DNA of 64,000 bases from Cytophagales bacterium CG12_big_fil_rev_8_21_14_0_65_40_12 (GTDB taxonomy: Bacteria; Bacteroidota; Bacteroidia; Cytophagales; Cyclobacteriaceae). Below are positions 56,901-64,000 of the stretch, piece by piece. The DNA is taken from NCBI GenBank assembly GCA_002786855.1, contig PCUU01000033.1, forward strand, positions 62,001 to 126,000. Direction: 5' to 3'. The notes under the pieces are model-generated. The model was not told where the DNA came from. It saw nothing but the letters and a program-made list of their open reading frames with translations, and did not search any database. A program made the translations under genes and the position numbers. How positions within the stretch are numbered: the stretch's first letter is position 1; every line of letters begins with the position of its first letter.

Positions 56901-57602
56901 ATGGCCTTACCATCAGAAAAAAACTATCTTTCCCATATCGCATTCGACTCAGTCATCTTCGGTTTTTCTGGCCAAAAGCTTAAGATTCTAATCATGGAAT
57001 ACCATAATACTGGCCTCTATGCCCTTCCTGGTGGATTTGTAATGCATAATGAAGATTTGGATTTAGCGGTTCAACGAGGGCTTCTGGAAAGAACTGGCCT
57101 TGATAACATCTATCTTGAGCAGTTCCATACTTTTGGTAATGTCGAACGATATAAGCCAGAAGTCATGCGCAATATTTTGCAAGCGGACGGTCATGCCATA
57201 GATAATGACCATTGGATGTTGGAGCGGTTCATTTCTGTCGCTTACTATGCTTTGATCAACTCAGATAAGGTAGAAACCAGACCCGATCAAATTTCAGACT
57301 CCCTTGGTTGGTACAATGTGGAAGAATTGCCTGAATTAATACTGGATCATAATACTATAGTAAAGACAGCGCTAAAGTACCTTCAGCTTAATTTAAGTAT
57401 TAAACCTATTGGTAAGAATCTTCTACCTAATAAGTTTACTATGAAAGAGTTACAACAGGTGCATGAAGCCATTTTAGGCACTCCACTTAGGCGGACTAGC
57501 TTTCAGCGCAGGATGTTGGGATTGGATATTTTAGAGCGCCACGAAAAGCGGTTCAATGGCAAAGCGCACAAAGCTCCGTACCTGTATAGCTTTGTGGAAT
57601 AA
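56901..57602 (+). CDS. NrtR-like regulator (Nudix fold plus winged helix)
   Basis: 233 aa. N-terminal Nudix-like domain (IAFDSVIFGFSGQKLKILIMEYHNTGLYALPGGFVM) with a degenerate Nudix box: the REUxEE core reads RGLLERTG, losing catalytic glutamates, so it should bind but not hydrolyse. C-terminal winged helix: FTMKELQQVHEAILGTPLRRTSFQRRMLGLDILERHEKR. This is the transcription-factor family that senses ADP-ribose or sugar derivatives (NrtR/AraR). Divergent neighbour is the carboxylesterase. Ligand unknown. Confidence 0.88.
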   Translation: MALPSEKNYLSHIAFDSVIFGFSGQKLKILIMEYHNTGLYALPGGFVMHNEDLDLAVQRGLLERTGLDNIYLEQFHTFGNVERYKPEVMRNILQADGHAIDNDHWMLERFISVAYYALINSDKVETRPDQISDSLGWYNVEELPELILDHNTIVKTALKYLQLNLSIKPIGKNLLPNKFTMKELQQVHEAILGTPLRRTSFQRRMLGLDILERHEKRFNGKAHKAPYLYSFVE

Positions 57603-57679
57603 CTGCTCAATTCAAAGATGAAAAGGCCGCTGATATGACTTTAAGATTTGTCCGAGATGCTATTGGGAGCGAGAAGAAG

Positions 57680-57712
57680 AGTATTGAGGTTACTCAAAGT
57701 AACCTCAATACT
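57680..57712. repeat. Palindromic repeat AGTATTGAGGTTAC, copy 2
   Basis: Same 14-bp arms as 52004-52036, loop TCAAA. Confidence 0.8.
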
Positions 57713-57765
57713 TTGTACTAGTAAGATAAGATTGCTTGTATACAACCTGTGTAATTCAGAACGTC

Positions 57766-57785
57766 ATTCCCTTGAAAACGGGAAT
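57766..57785. repeat. Short hairpin ATTCCC / GGGAAT
   Basis: Six-base arms and an 8-nt loop TTGAAAAC. The surrounding GTCATTCC...GGGAATCTC resembles dispersed short repeats common in bacterial intergenic DNA. Confidence 0.45.
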
Positions 57786-57840
57786 CTCACTATTAACTCT
57801 TAAGTTCAAGTCGCAAGAGTACAACTAACTTTTATTACTA

Positions 57841-57869
57841 AAAAAGACCTCTACGAAGTGACTTAAATA
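57841..57869 (+). repeat. 29-nt dispersed repeat, copy 2
   Basis: Second copy of the 51915-51943 repeat, 26/29 identical. Confidence 0.7.
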
Positions 57870-57959
57870 CGGTATTAGTGTTCTAACACCCCCCGATTGA
57901 GGCCTTTTGTTCAGTGAAAGTTTAAATCACGGAAGCCAATACAACCACTGCTCTAAAGC

Positions 57960-57977
57960 CTTCCCCAAGGGGAAGGT
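57960..57977. repeat. Palindrome CCTTCCCC-AA-GGGGAAGG
   Basis: Eight-base perfect arms with a 2-nt centre. Similar GC-rich palindromes recur in intergenic DNA of many bacteria; here single copy. Confidence 0.55.
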
Positions 57978-58036
57978 TTGGATGGGTCTAAGCAATTGAC
58001 CTAAAAAACCTTAGTTTTGAATTATAATCTAAGTCC

Positions 58037-59329
58037 ATGAAAAAGAACATTTCAACCATATTCATTTTAATCAACTTAATGGCTTGCCAACCCACTTCTC
58101 AAACTATTTCAATGGATAAAATTGCGGAAGACTACGTCAAACTAGTTTTAGAAATAGGCCAATACAATTCGGACTTTGTGGACGCCTATTATGGTCCTGA
58201 AGAATGGAAACCCAAAACAGAAAAGGCCAATGAAATTCCTTCAGATGATTTTATCGCTAGGGCCGATGCATTGTTATCGTTGACTGATGAAGTCAATAGT
58301 GGCAGTTTTGGCACTTTAGAAAACGCTAGGTTGACCATGCTTAAAAAGCAATTGCTAGCAGTGAGAACGAAAGTTGAAATTATCGCTGGTAAAACTTTCA
58401 GTTTTGATGAAGAAGCCCTTTTGCTTTATGATGCACGTCCCCCTCATAATGATCAAGCTTATTTCGATGGTTTACTGAATGATTTGGACGCTGCATTGCC
58501 TGGTACTGGCACTATTGCCGAGCGTTATTCAGCCTTTTCAAAGCAGTTTATCATTCCTAAAGATAAACTTGATGAGGTTTTTCAGGCTGCCATCACCGAG
58601 GCTCGAAAAAGAACGGACCAGCATTTCAATCTTCCTGAAAACGAAAATTTTGTTTTAGAATACGTGAATGACAAATCATGGTCTGGTTATAATTATTACC
58701 AAGGCAAAAGCCAGAGTTTGATTCAAATCAATACCGATTTTCCGATTTACATTGAAAGGGCCATTGATTTGGCTTGTCATGAAGGATACCCAGGGCATCA
58801 TGTATTTAATGCTTTATTAGAGCAAAATTTGGTAGACGCCAAGGGTTGGAAGGAGTTTTCTGTTTATCCCCTCTTCTCGCCTCAATCTTTAATTGCTGAA
58901 GGCAGTGCCAACTATGGCATCCAAGTGGCTTTTCCAGGCGAAGAAAGAATCAATTTCGAAAAGGAAGTACTCTTTCCCTTAGCAGGCATTGACCCGAGCA
59001 AGGCAGATCAGCACTATACTATTCAAGAATTGCGATCTAAACTCGATTATGCGGGTAATGAAGCCGCTAGAAAATATTTGGACAAAGAAATCAGTCGCGA
59101 AGAAGCAGCAGCTTGGTTAGAAAAGTACCTGCTCTACGAACCTGACAGGGCCTTACAACGCACAAGGTTTTTCGATCAATACAGAAGTTATGTAATCAAT
59201 TATAACCTTGGCCGCGATTTGGTAGCTGCTTATATCGAAAAGCAAGGTGGTACAGTAGATCAACCCGAAAAACGTTGGGAAATATTTAAAGTGCTTTTGA
59301 GTAATCCCAATACTGCAAGTAGTTTGAAA
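58037..59329 (+). CDS. DUF885 family hydrolase-like lipoprotein
   Basis: 431 aa (stop 59330-59332). Lipobox LMACQ. DUF885 (distant metallopeptidase-like family): HEGYPGHHVFN at 248-255 contains the H-E-x4-H pattern, followed by EGSANYGIQVAFPGEE. Probably a zinc-dependent peptidase, but activity is unproven. Stands alone. A -7 promoter box is suggested at 58012-58019. Confidence 0.85.
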
Positions 59330-59375
59330 TGATTAGATTTAATTCAATCTGATATTTAAAAGTATCTGGCATCCA

Positions 59376-59525
59376 TCAATCCATACCTATGAAAAACCTT
59401 TTCCAAATCCTCCACTGTCCGTAGTCGTCAAGGGTGAGCGCTTTCTTTTCTTGGCTTATAGCAGCATGATTAAAGAAGAATAAGCCAATGATAATGGCGA
59501 AGAGGTGAGAGTTGAGTGTCCGCAT
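59376..59525 (-). pseudogene. N-terminal remnant of an S9/prolyl oligopeptidase-type gene
   Basis: On the minus strand an ATG at 59525 opens a signal peptide (LFAIIIGLFFFNHAAISQ) and then EKKALTLDDYGQWR, the usual start of Bacteroidota S9 peptidases (EKK-x-LTLDDYGQWR). After QWRI the sequence loses similarity and stops within eight codons; no S9 catalytic domain exists downstream, where the DUF885 gene's end lies. Family recognition rests on a 14-residue stretch and a signal peptide, so it is suggestive. Confidence 0.55.
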
Positions 59526-59588
59526 TGCTTTGAATGTTAAAAGTTGATTCGTGTCATGAATTTGAAGGAAATATAAGCTCCTGATCAA

Positions 59589-59809
59589 TTAAAGATATTG
59601 TTAATCCTTTGGATTCATAACTCCGCTTTTTTAGTAGGTATTTTTTTAATGTTAATGATGGGCTAGAGTCAATTCTAAACAACAGAAGTCATCCTTAAAG
59701 GATCTTTTCACGCTGTACGAGCAAATTTTGCGTTTTTGAAAAAGATCCCCTGCCTGCGGCAAGCAGACATAGGATGACTGCTCAAATAGGCATTGGGCTA
59801 ACTACTAAA
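59589..59809. other. Intergenic region with nested inverted repeats
   Basis: 221 bp without a gene, between the S9 remnant and the WD40-like lipoprotein gene. It carries the nested hairpin described at 59687-59779. Confidence 0.7.
59687..59779. repeat. Nested palindromic structure
   Basis: Outer arms AGTCATCCT and AGGATGACT (9 nt) enclose inner arms GGATCTTTTC and GAAAAAGATCC and a smaller ACGC/GCGT stem, and a CTGC/GCAG-type stem. Shape is like a small palindromic repeat element; single copy here. Confidence 0.55.
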
Positions 59810-60874
59810 TTATCTATTGTAAATATATAAGGCACTGGAATTTTCATTGCGGGCTATAAAAAGAATTCGGTCAGTGGAATTACCGTAAAAGCCATAAAAA
59901 ATTTCGTATTGGTCGTTATTGGTAAGTCTTTCATATGTATTAAGCTCTTTATTGAACACACTAAGCTCACCTTGTGTTCCAGCCCCATCTCTAACATTCA
60001 GTATAAGTTCATTCAAATTCTTACCATAGCCGAAAGGAACATTATCTTTTTTTTCTGGTGTTAAAATGCTTTTCTCCCCTGTTTCAATATTATAGCTTAC
60101 AGCCCCATTATATGCTAGGCCATTCGTTTGCTGCGGATTAAATATCTCGCTTGCTAAAATTTCAGAGCCATCTGGTGAAAAGCTAATGGGTCCAATTTGA
60201 ATAATTTGCTGGCCATAATCTCGCAAGTCAGTTCCATCAAAGTTCAATGTCATTATTCTGCTATTAGACCAACCTTGAAGGAGCAATTTACCTCCAGTCT
60301 TATCAATATCGATCAGTAAAGGGTTTTCGCTTTTTTCTAGCAAAACGGTAACTTCTTTCAAAGCAATATTCATGCGCCTCAGTGAGACATGGACCAAGCC
60401 ATCCCCTTGCGTATAAATCACATCTCCATCGGGTAAATACTGAGAGTTCCAGATGGAGCCATCACCCGTGACAGACAAAGTCAAGCCTGCAATTTCAGTA
60501 TCTAGAGTGAATTCATAAAGTTTAGCTGTTCGCTGTCCCTCATAGTCTCTACTCGTGCTGTATAGCAATTTATTGTCATCGTCTGAAATATCAAGCGCTT
60601 GAATAATGCCTTCCCCCGAAAATAGCTTTTTTACTTCTCCAGAAGCATCAATCATCCTCATTTCAAAGCGACTGGCCTCGTAATTATTTATAGCATAGTA
60701 AATTTTTGATCCTTCATGCGAAACAACTAGCGCCCCAAGACCAGAACGATCATTTCCAGAACTATAATTGTCCAGTTTTACTTGACCCAAGCTATTGATA
60801 GTAACAGGGTCTTCTTCTTTATGACAAGAAACCGCAAAGATAAACAATAGAAAATACACTAAAATTCTTTTCAT
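59810..60874 (-). CDS. TolB/WD40-like beta-propeller lipoprotein
   Basis: 354 aa with lipobox FAVSC. Repeats of the TolB type: DISDDDNKLLYSTSRDYEGQRTAKLYEF, FSPDGSEILASEIFNPQ, SVFNKELNTYERLTNNDQYEIF. Likely a propeller that binds partners in the periplasm or outer membrane. No enzyme motif. Single gene, its start opposed to nothing upstream but a 135-bp gap. Confidence 0.8.
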   Translation of the reverse strand: MKRILVYFLLFIFAVSCHKEEDPVTINSLGQVKLDNYSSGNDRSGLGALVVSHEGSKIYYAINNYEASRFEMRMIDASGEVKKLFSGEGIIQALDISDDDNKLLYSTSRDYEGQRTAKLYEFTLDTEIAGLTLSVTGDGSIWNSQYLPDGDVIYTQGDGLVHVSLRRMNIALKEVTVLLEKSENPLLIDIDKTGGKLLLQGWSNSRIMTLNFDGTDLRDYGQQIIQIGPISFSPDGSEILASEIFNPQQTNGLAYNGAVSYNIETGEKSILTPEKKDNVPFGYGKNLNELILNVRDGAGTQGELSVFNKELNTYERLTNNDQYEIFYGFYGNSTDRILFIARNENSSALYIYNR

Positions 60875-61009
60875 TATCGTATGGTGATTAACTAGATATC
60901 AAGCTAATAAATCTAATATGTATTTAAAAATAACAAATGGATTTGTTGCCATTTAGGCCTATACAAACTTTAATCTAATCAGCCCTTAGTGCTTTTTGAA
61001 GGACCTTTG

Positions 61010-62197
61010 CTAAACCATCTCCAACGCAATTCCTAAATCCGAAATCAGGTCTTCTTTATTTTCTAGGCCTACAGAAATGCGCATATCGCCCAAGGAAATG
61101 CCTAGGCCAGCGAACTGTTCGGGGCTCAGTTCTTTCAAATAACTAATGGCCGGGGCATATATTAAGCTTTCATGTCCGCCCCAACTTACCCCAATTTGGA
61201 ACAGGCTTAAGCCATTCACAAAAGCTTTCACTTTATCCAAATCATCGGATTTAATCCTAAAACTCATCAAACCTGTCAGACCAGTCATTTGGCGTTTGGC
61301 TAATTCCTTTTGGTCGAAAGACTTGGCACCGGGATAGCGCAATATTTCAATCTTTGGATGATGCTCTAGAAATTCGGCCAATGCGAGTGCATTCTCTTGA
61401 TGCTGTTTCATGCGGACGGACAGGGTTCTTAAGCTGCGCAGCAATAACCATGCTTCGAAGGGTGCCATCTTCGCCCCAATCCATTCATACTCCTTCAATG
61501 AAATGGAATCAATGACTTCGGCCTTTCCAATCACAACTCCCGCCACTACATCACTATGGCCTCCAATATATTTAGAGCAAGAGTGAATCTCTAAATCCAC
61601 TCCCATCGCCAACGGCTTTTGATAGAGGGGGCTTGCCCACGTGTTGTCAATAATGGTTTTTATGCCTTTTGATTTGGCCAATTGGCAAACTGCCGTGATG
61701 TCCTGCAAAGAGAAAACAGCCGAAGAAGGGCTTTCAAGGTAGATTAAGCTGGTATTTGGCTGAATGGCTGTCTCAAAATCAGACAGTTTTTTGCCTTCCA
61801 CAAAAGTGACTTCGATATTGAATTTGGGCTTTAAATATGAGGTTAGAAAGTTACTGGCTGGGCCATAAAGGTTTTTAATTGCTATTACATGATCTCCAGA
61901 CTTGACACAGTGCATGACCGCTGCAGAAATTGCTCCCATTCCCGAAGGAAATAATTGCGCCTTCTCTCCTCCTGATAAAGCAGCTAACTTTTGTTCCACC
62001 AGTTTTACTGTTGGGTTTTTGCCACGGCTATAAATAAAGCTTTCTAAACGATTGTCAAAAGCAGCATCTATGGCATCCCAATTTTCGAAGGTGAAAAGCG
62101 AATTCTGAAAAATAGGCGGCACTACTGCTCCATTTGGATTTCTTTCGTCATCATGTGCCAATAGCGTTTCCGCTGAAATCCATGTTTTCTTACTCAT
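61010..62197 (-). CDS. Cys/Met metabolism PLP enzyme (cystathionine lyase/synthase family)
   Basis: 395 aa. PLP-dependent trans-sulfuration family: SRGKNPTVKLVEQKLAALSGGEKAQLFPSGMGAIS, LESPSS, IIDNTWASPLYQKP (Asp184), and the Schiff-base Lys209 in HSCSKYIGGHSDV. It could be cystathionine beta- or gamma-lyase, or gamma-synthase; distinguishing features were not resolved. The NhaC gene upstream overlaps its start by 8 bp (62190-62197), so the pair is co-translated. Confidence 0.88.
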   Translation of the reverse strand: MSKKTWISAETLLAHDDERNPNGAVVPPIFQNSLFTFENWDAIDAAFDNRLESFIYSRGKNPTVKLVEQKLAALSGGEKAQLFPSGMGAISAAVMHCVKSGDHVIAIKNLYGPASNFLTSYLKPKFNIEVTFVEGKKLSDFETAIQPNTSLIYLESPSSAVFSLQDITAVCQLAKSKGIKTIIDNTWASPLYQKPLAMGVDLEIHSCSKYIGGHSDVVAGVVIGKAEVIDSISLKEYEWIGAKMAPFEAWLLLRSLRTLSVRMKQHQENALALAEFLEHHPKIEILRYPGAKSFDQKELAKRQMTGLTGLMSFRIKSDDLDKVKAFVNGLSLFQIGVSWGGHESLIYAPAISYLKELSPEQFAGLGISLGDMRISVGLENKEDLISDLGIALEMV

Positions 62198-63647
62198 CTA
62201 TTTCTTCTGGTTTGGTTTTAACTTCATTATAAAAACAGCCTTTACCTGTCAATGCCAGTAAAGGCGCAATAATCAAATTGGCTAAGGTCATCAATTGCCA
62301 ATGCCAATATTCAGTGACTGGCACACCCAAAGTAGCCGCTATAAAAACACCTGTTGTCGTCCAAGGGATAATATTTTCGATCATAGTTCCATAGTCTTCA
62401 ATGGAACGCGAGAGTACCTTTCTTGGAATTTTGTATTGGTCGTATTTCTTCCCGAAGGCATCCCCAATAATAAAGCTTGTGGCGCTTTGATTCGAGGTGG
62501 TCACATTAGTAAAGCCAGCAGCAAATAAGGATGAAATGATAACTGAAGATCTAGTCTTTGCGAAAGCAAAAATGCGGTTCACTAGACGCGGCATAGCATC
62601 GATCATGTCAATGGAGCCCACAAAAGTGAATATCACAAAGAAAAGCATAATGGCATAGTCCAATTCATACATTCCCCCTCGGGTGAATAGTGTCACAACG
62701 TTTTCAGGAACAGTTGCCATCCATGTTGCCATTGAAGTATCGAAGCCTTTATTCAAAGTGTTGACAATATCAAAAACAGTGAATTGTTGAAAGATCAAGG
62801 CCAAAATTGCCGCTACAAAAGCTGAGGCAAGTAAGGTGGGCAAGGTTCCCTTTTTGGTGAGCGATCCATAAAGTACAATCACAGGCGGAATGAACAAGAA
62901 CAAATTAAAGCTGAACATGGACTCAATGGCCGAGAGTGTGTTCGTGATTTGCTCCGTATCTACAATTCCATCTCCAACTGGCTTTACAAAACCCATGACA
63001 AAGAAGACCACAGTTGCAATCAAAGCTGACGGCATTGTGGTGTTCATCATGGAACGGATATGGGCGTACAGGTCAGTTTCAGCGGCCAATGCGGCTAAAT
63101 TGGTAGTATCGCTCAATGGCGAAATTTTATCTCCAAAATATGAACCCCCTACTATCGCACCGGCCGTAATGGCTAAATCCGCATTGACCGCTCCTGCCAT
63201 CCCCATAAGTACCACGCCAATGGTACCAATCGAGCCCCATGAAGTGCCTGTTAAGGTTGAAAATATAATGGGAATCAGAAATGAAAGCACATAGATATAG
63301 TCTGTGTTGATCATTTTGATACCGTAGTAAATCAACATGGGAATGGTACCGCTGATGATCCAAGTGCCTATAATTACACCAATGGCGAAAAGAATCAGGA
63401 TTGCAGGTAAGCCTTTGGCCAATTTCTTTACAATGGCTTTGAGAATGTCATCCCATTCAAAACCCATGATCAACAGTTGGCCAATAGAAAATACCGAGGC
63501 AATGAGAAACACTACTTCTAGCGGAAACGCTTCTTGACCAAGGAATTGAGGCCTTAAAATCAGTCCGTAACTAATGAGCAATGAAAGAAAAGCCACAGGC
63601 ATTACTGCATGGTAAAACTTGACCTCTACGTTTTTAAGTGGTTTCAT
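62190..63647 (-). CDS. NhaC-family Na+/H+ antiporter-like transporter
   Basis: 485 aa, about 12 membrane segments; NhaC signatures LTGTSWGSIGTIGVVLMGMAGAVNADLAITAGAIVGGSYFGDKISPLSDTTNLAA in the N-half and SFIIGDAFGKKYDQYKIPRKVLSRSIEDYGTMIENIIPWTTTGVFIAATLG in the C-half. The overlap with a Cys/Met enzyme suggests an amino-acid (perhaps methionine-like) carrier of the NhaC family rather than a pure pH antiporter. This is inference. Confidence 0.9.
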   Translation of the reverse strand: MKPLKNVEVKFYHAVMPVAFLSLLISYGLILRPQFLGQEAFPLEVVFLIASVFSIGQLLIMGFEWDDILKAIVKKLAKGLPAILILFAIGVIIGTWIISGTIPMLIYYGIKMINTDYIYVLSFLIPIIFSTLTGTSWGSIGTIGVVLMGMAGAVNADLAITAGAIVGGSYFGDKISPLSDTTNLAALAAETDLYAHIRSMMNTTMPSALIATVVFFVMGFVKPVGDGIVDTEQITNTLSAIESMFSFNLFLFIPPVIVLYGSLTKKGTLPTLLASAFVAAILALIFQQFTVFDIVNTLNKGFDTSMATWMATVPENVVTLFTRGGMYELDYAIMLFFVIFTFVGSIDMIDAMPRLVNRIFAFAKTRSSVIISSLFAAGFTNVTTSNQSATSFIIGDAFGKKYDQYKIPRKVLSRSIEDYGTMIENIIPWTTTGVFIAATLGVPVTEYWHWQLMTLANLIIAPLLALTGKGCFYNEVKTKPEEIDE

Positions 63648-63835
63648 AGTTTAAAAAGTCGGCAGAAGATAGTTAGAGAATGTTAGAAATGAAATGCCAA
63701 GATGAAAAGAGCAGATATTGACCTCAAATCATGGCAGCATTGCGGCAATAAAAGCCATTTTAAACTGAAGGTATAAGCTTATCTAGCCGTATATTATGTT
63801 TAACTTGTTTAGCGTCACTTTTAATCTTGTTAAGA

Positions 63836-64000
63836 ATGTCCATGAAATTATACATCAAATACATGGTGAGCCTTCGGTGTAAGATGTTGGTGAAGAAAGA
63901 GTTAGCTAAACTTGGATTGCACTATGTTGTACTCGATTTAGGTATGGTTGAAGTGCTGGGCGAACTTAAAGAAGAACAACGCTTAACCCTAAAAGCGAAC
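63836..64000 (+). CDS. AraC-type regulator, N-terminal part (cut by window edge)
   Basis: ATG 63836 (or 63842) opens 55 codons that run off the right edge: MSMKLYIKYMVSLRCKMLV..., then LGLHYVVLDLGMVEVLGEL. This N-terminal block is typical of Bacteroidota AraC-family transcription factors with a short effector region. The DNA-binding half is outside the window. Divergent from NhaC. Confidence 0.7.
   Translation, partial: MSMKLYIKYMVSLRCKMLVKKELAKLGLHYVVLDLGMVEVLGELKEEQRLTLKAN

Larger units (their letters stand above)
57603..58036. other. Repeat-rich intergenic region (434 bp)
   Basis: No supported gene. Contains palindromes at 57680-57712, 57766-57785 and 57960-57977 and the 29-nt repeat at 57841-57869. 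A TAGTTTTG element at 58012-58019 just before the DUF885 gene fits a -7 promoter box, though no matching -33 TTG was found. Confidence 0.75.

Noticed and set aside
62890..63294. 134-aa open frame on the plus strand
   Set aside because: Antisense to the NhaC gene; hydrophilic and repetitive, without family signature.
1..64000. tRNA, rRNA, insertion sequences, prophage or attachment sites
   Set aside because: None recognised on reading both strands; absence cannot be proven without a dedicated search.

Overview
The window looks like chromosomal DNA of a marine-type Bacteroidota bacterium, probably of the order Cytophagales (Roseivirga/Fulvivirga-like). The evidence is by eye: moderate-to-low GC, two large surface proteins ending in type IX secretion (T9SS) sorting domains, many lipoproteins with short LSSC-like lipoboxes, BNR/VPS10 propellers, an IgGFc-binding/PKD/SprB-repeat adhesin, a CHU_C-type C-terminus, Bacteroidota-type LytTR signalling, and a TAnnTTTG promoter element upstream of a cold-shock gene. 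No rRNA, tRNA, CRISPR array, IS element or prophage was recognised. Most of the window is ordinary chromosomal backbone.

Layout. 1-2100: molybdenum cofactor operon moaA (partial)-moeA-moaC plus a tiny ORF. 2109-4334: a BNR propeller and two small integral membrane proteins (DUF2177, DUF1295), minus strand. 4392-8480: a 1362-aa T9SS surface protein with duplicated lectin-like modules around three Calx-beta domains. 8694-9937: a secreted PepSY-like protein and a DUF2490 outer-membrane protein. 10023-14736: an SDR with an N-terminal zinc-ribbon extension and a giant sortilin-like propeller. 14785-16586: DUF2892, a 33-codon membrane peptide, a Crp/Fnr regulator and a YoaK/DUF1275 protein. 16757-20287: a dienoyl-CoA reductase, an OmpA lipoprotein, and a DUF819 permease. 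20438-26828: a Na+-coupled symporter, then a carbohydrate locus (CBM9-like, GHL10-like, VOC, aldose epimerase, GH5-like). 26962-33220: a decayed M16 peptidase tail, an IgGFc-binding T9SS adhesin, and an intact M16 peptidase. 33460-37442: cold-shock protein, sterol desaturase-like hydroxylase, DUF5117-type metalloprotease. 37592-41400: PKD-LamG protein and a LytTR regulator/TPR-histidine kinase pair. 41636-46051: three consecutive amidohydrolase-fold genes, of which only the middle keeps the metal ligands. 46154-48487: agmatinase and a SpeD-SpeE fusion (polyamines). 48548-55005: SixA, topA, HD protein, zinc-less sirtuin, MATE pump. 55096-59332: carboxylesterase, NrtR-like regulator, DUF885 hydrolase. 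59376-64000: S9 peptidase remnant, WD40-like lipoprotein, PLP lyase overlapping an NhaC antiporter, and the start of an AraC-like regulator cut by the window edge.

How it fits together: the recurrent theme is scavenging of proteins and glycans at the cell surface (two or more metalloproteases, secreted adhesins, esterase, glycosidases, amidohydrolases) with housekeeping genes between. The most unusual things are remnants and architectures rather than a complete new system: an M16 tail left on the far side of an adhesin gene, a truncated S9 peptidase start, the amidohydrolase triad with two apparent pseudoenzymes, a zinc-ribbon SDR lacking the standard tyrosine, a zinc-less sirtuin, and small families of palindromic intergenic repeats concentrated at 51700-52040 and 57680-57980. 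All functional calls come from recognising motifs by reading; no database search was run.
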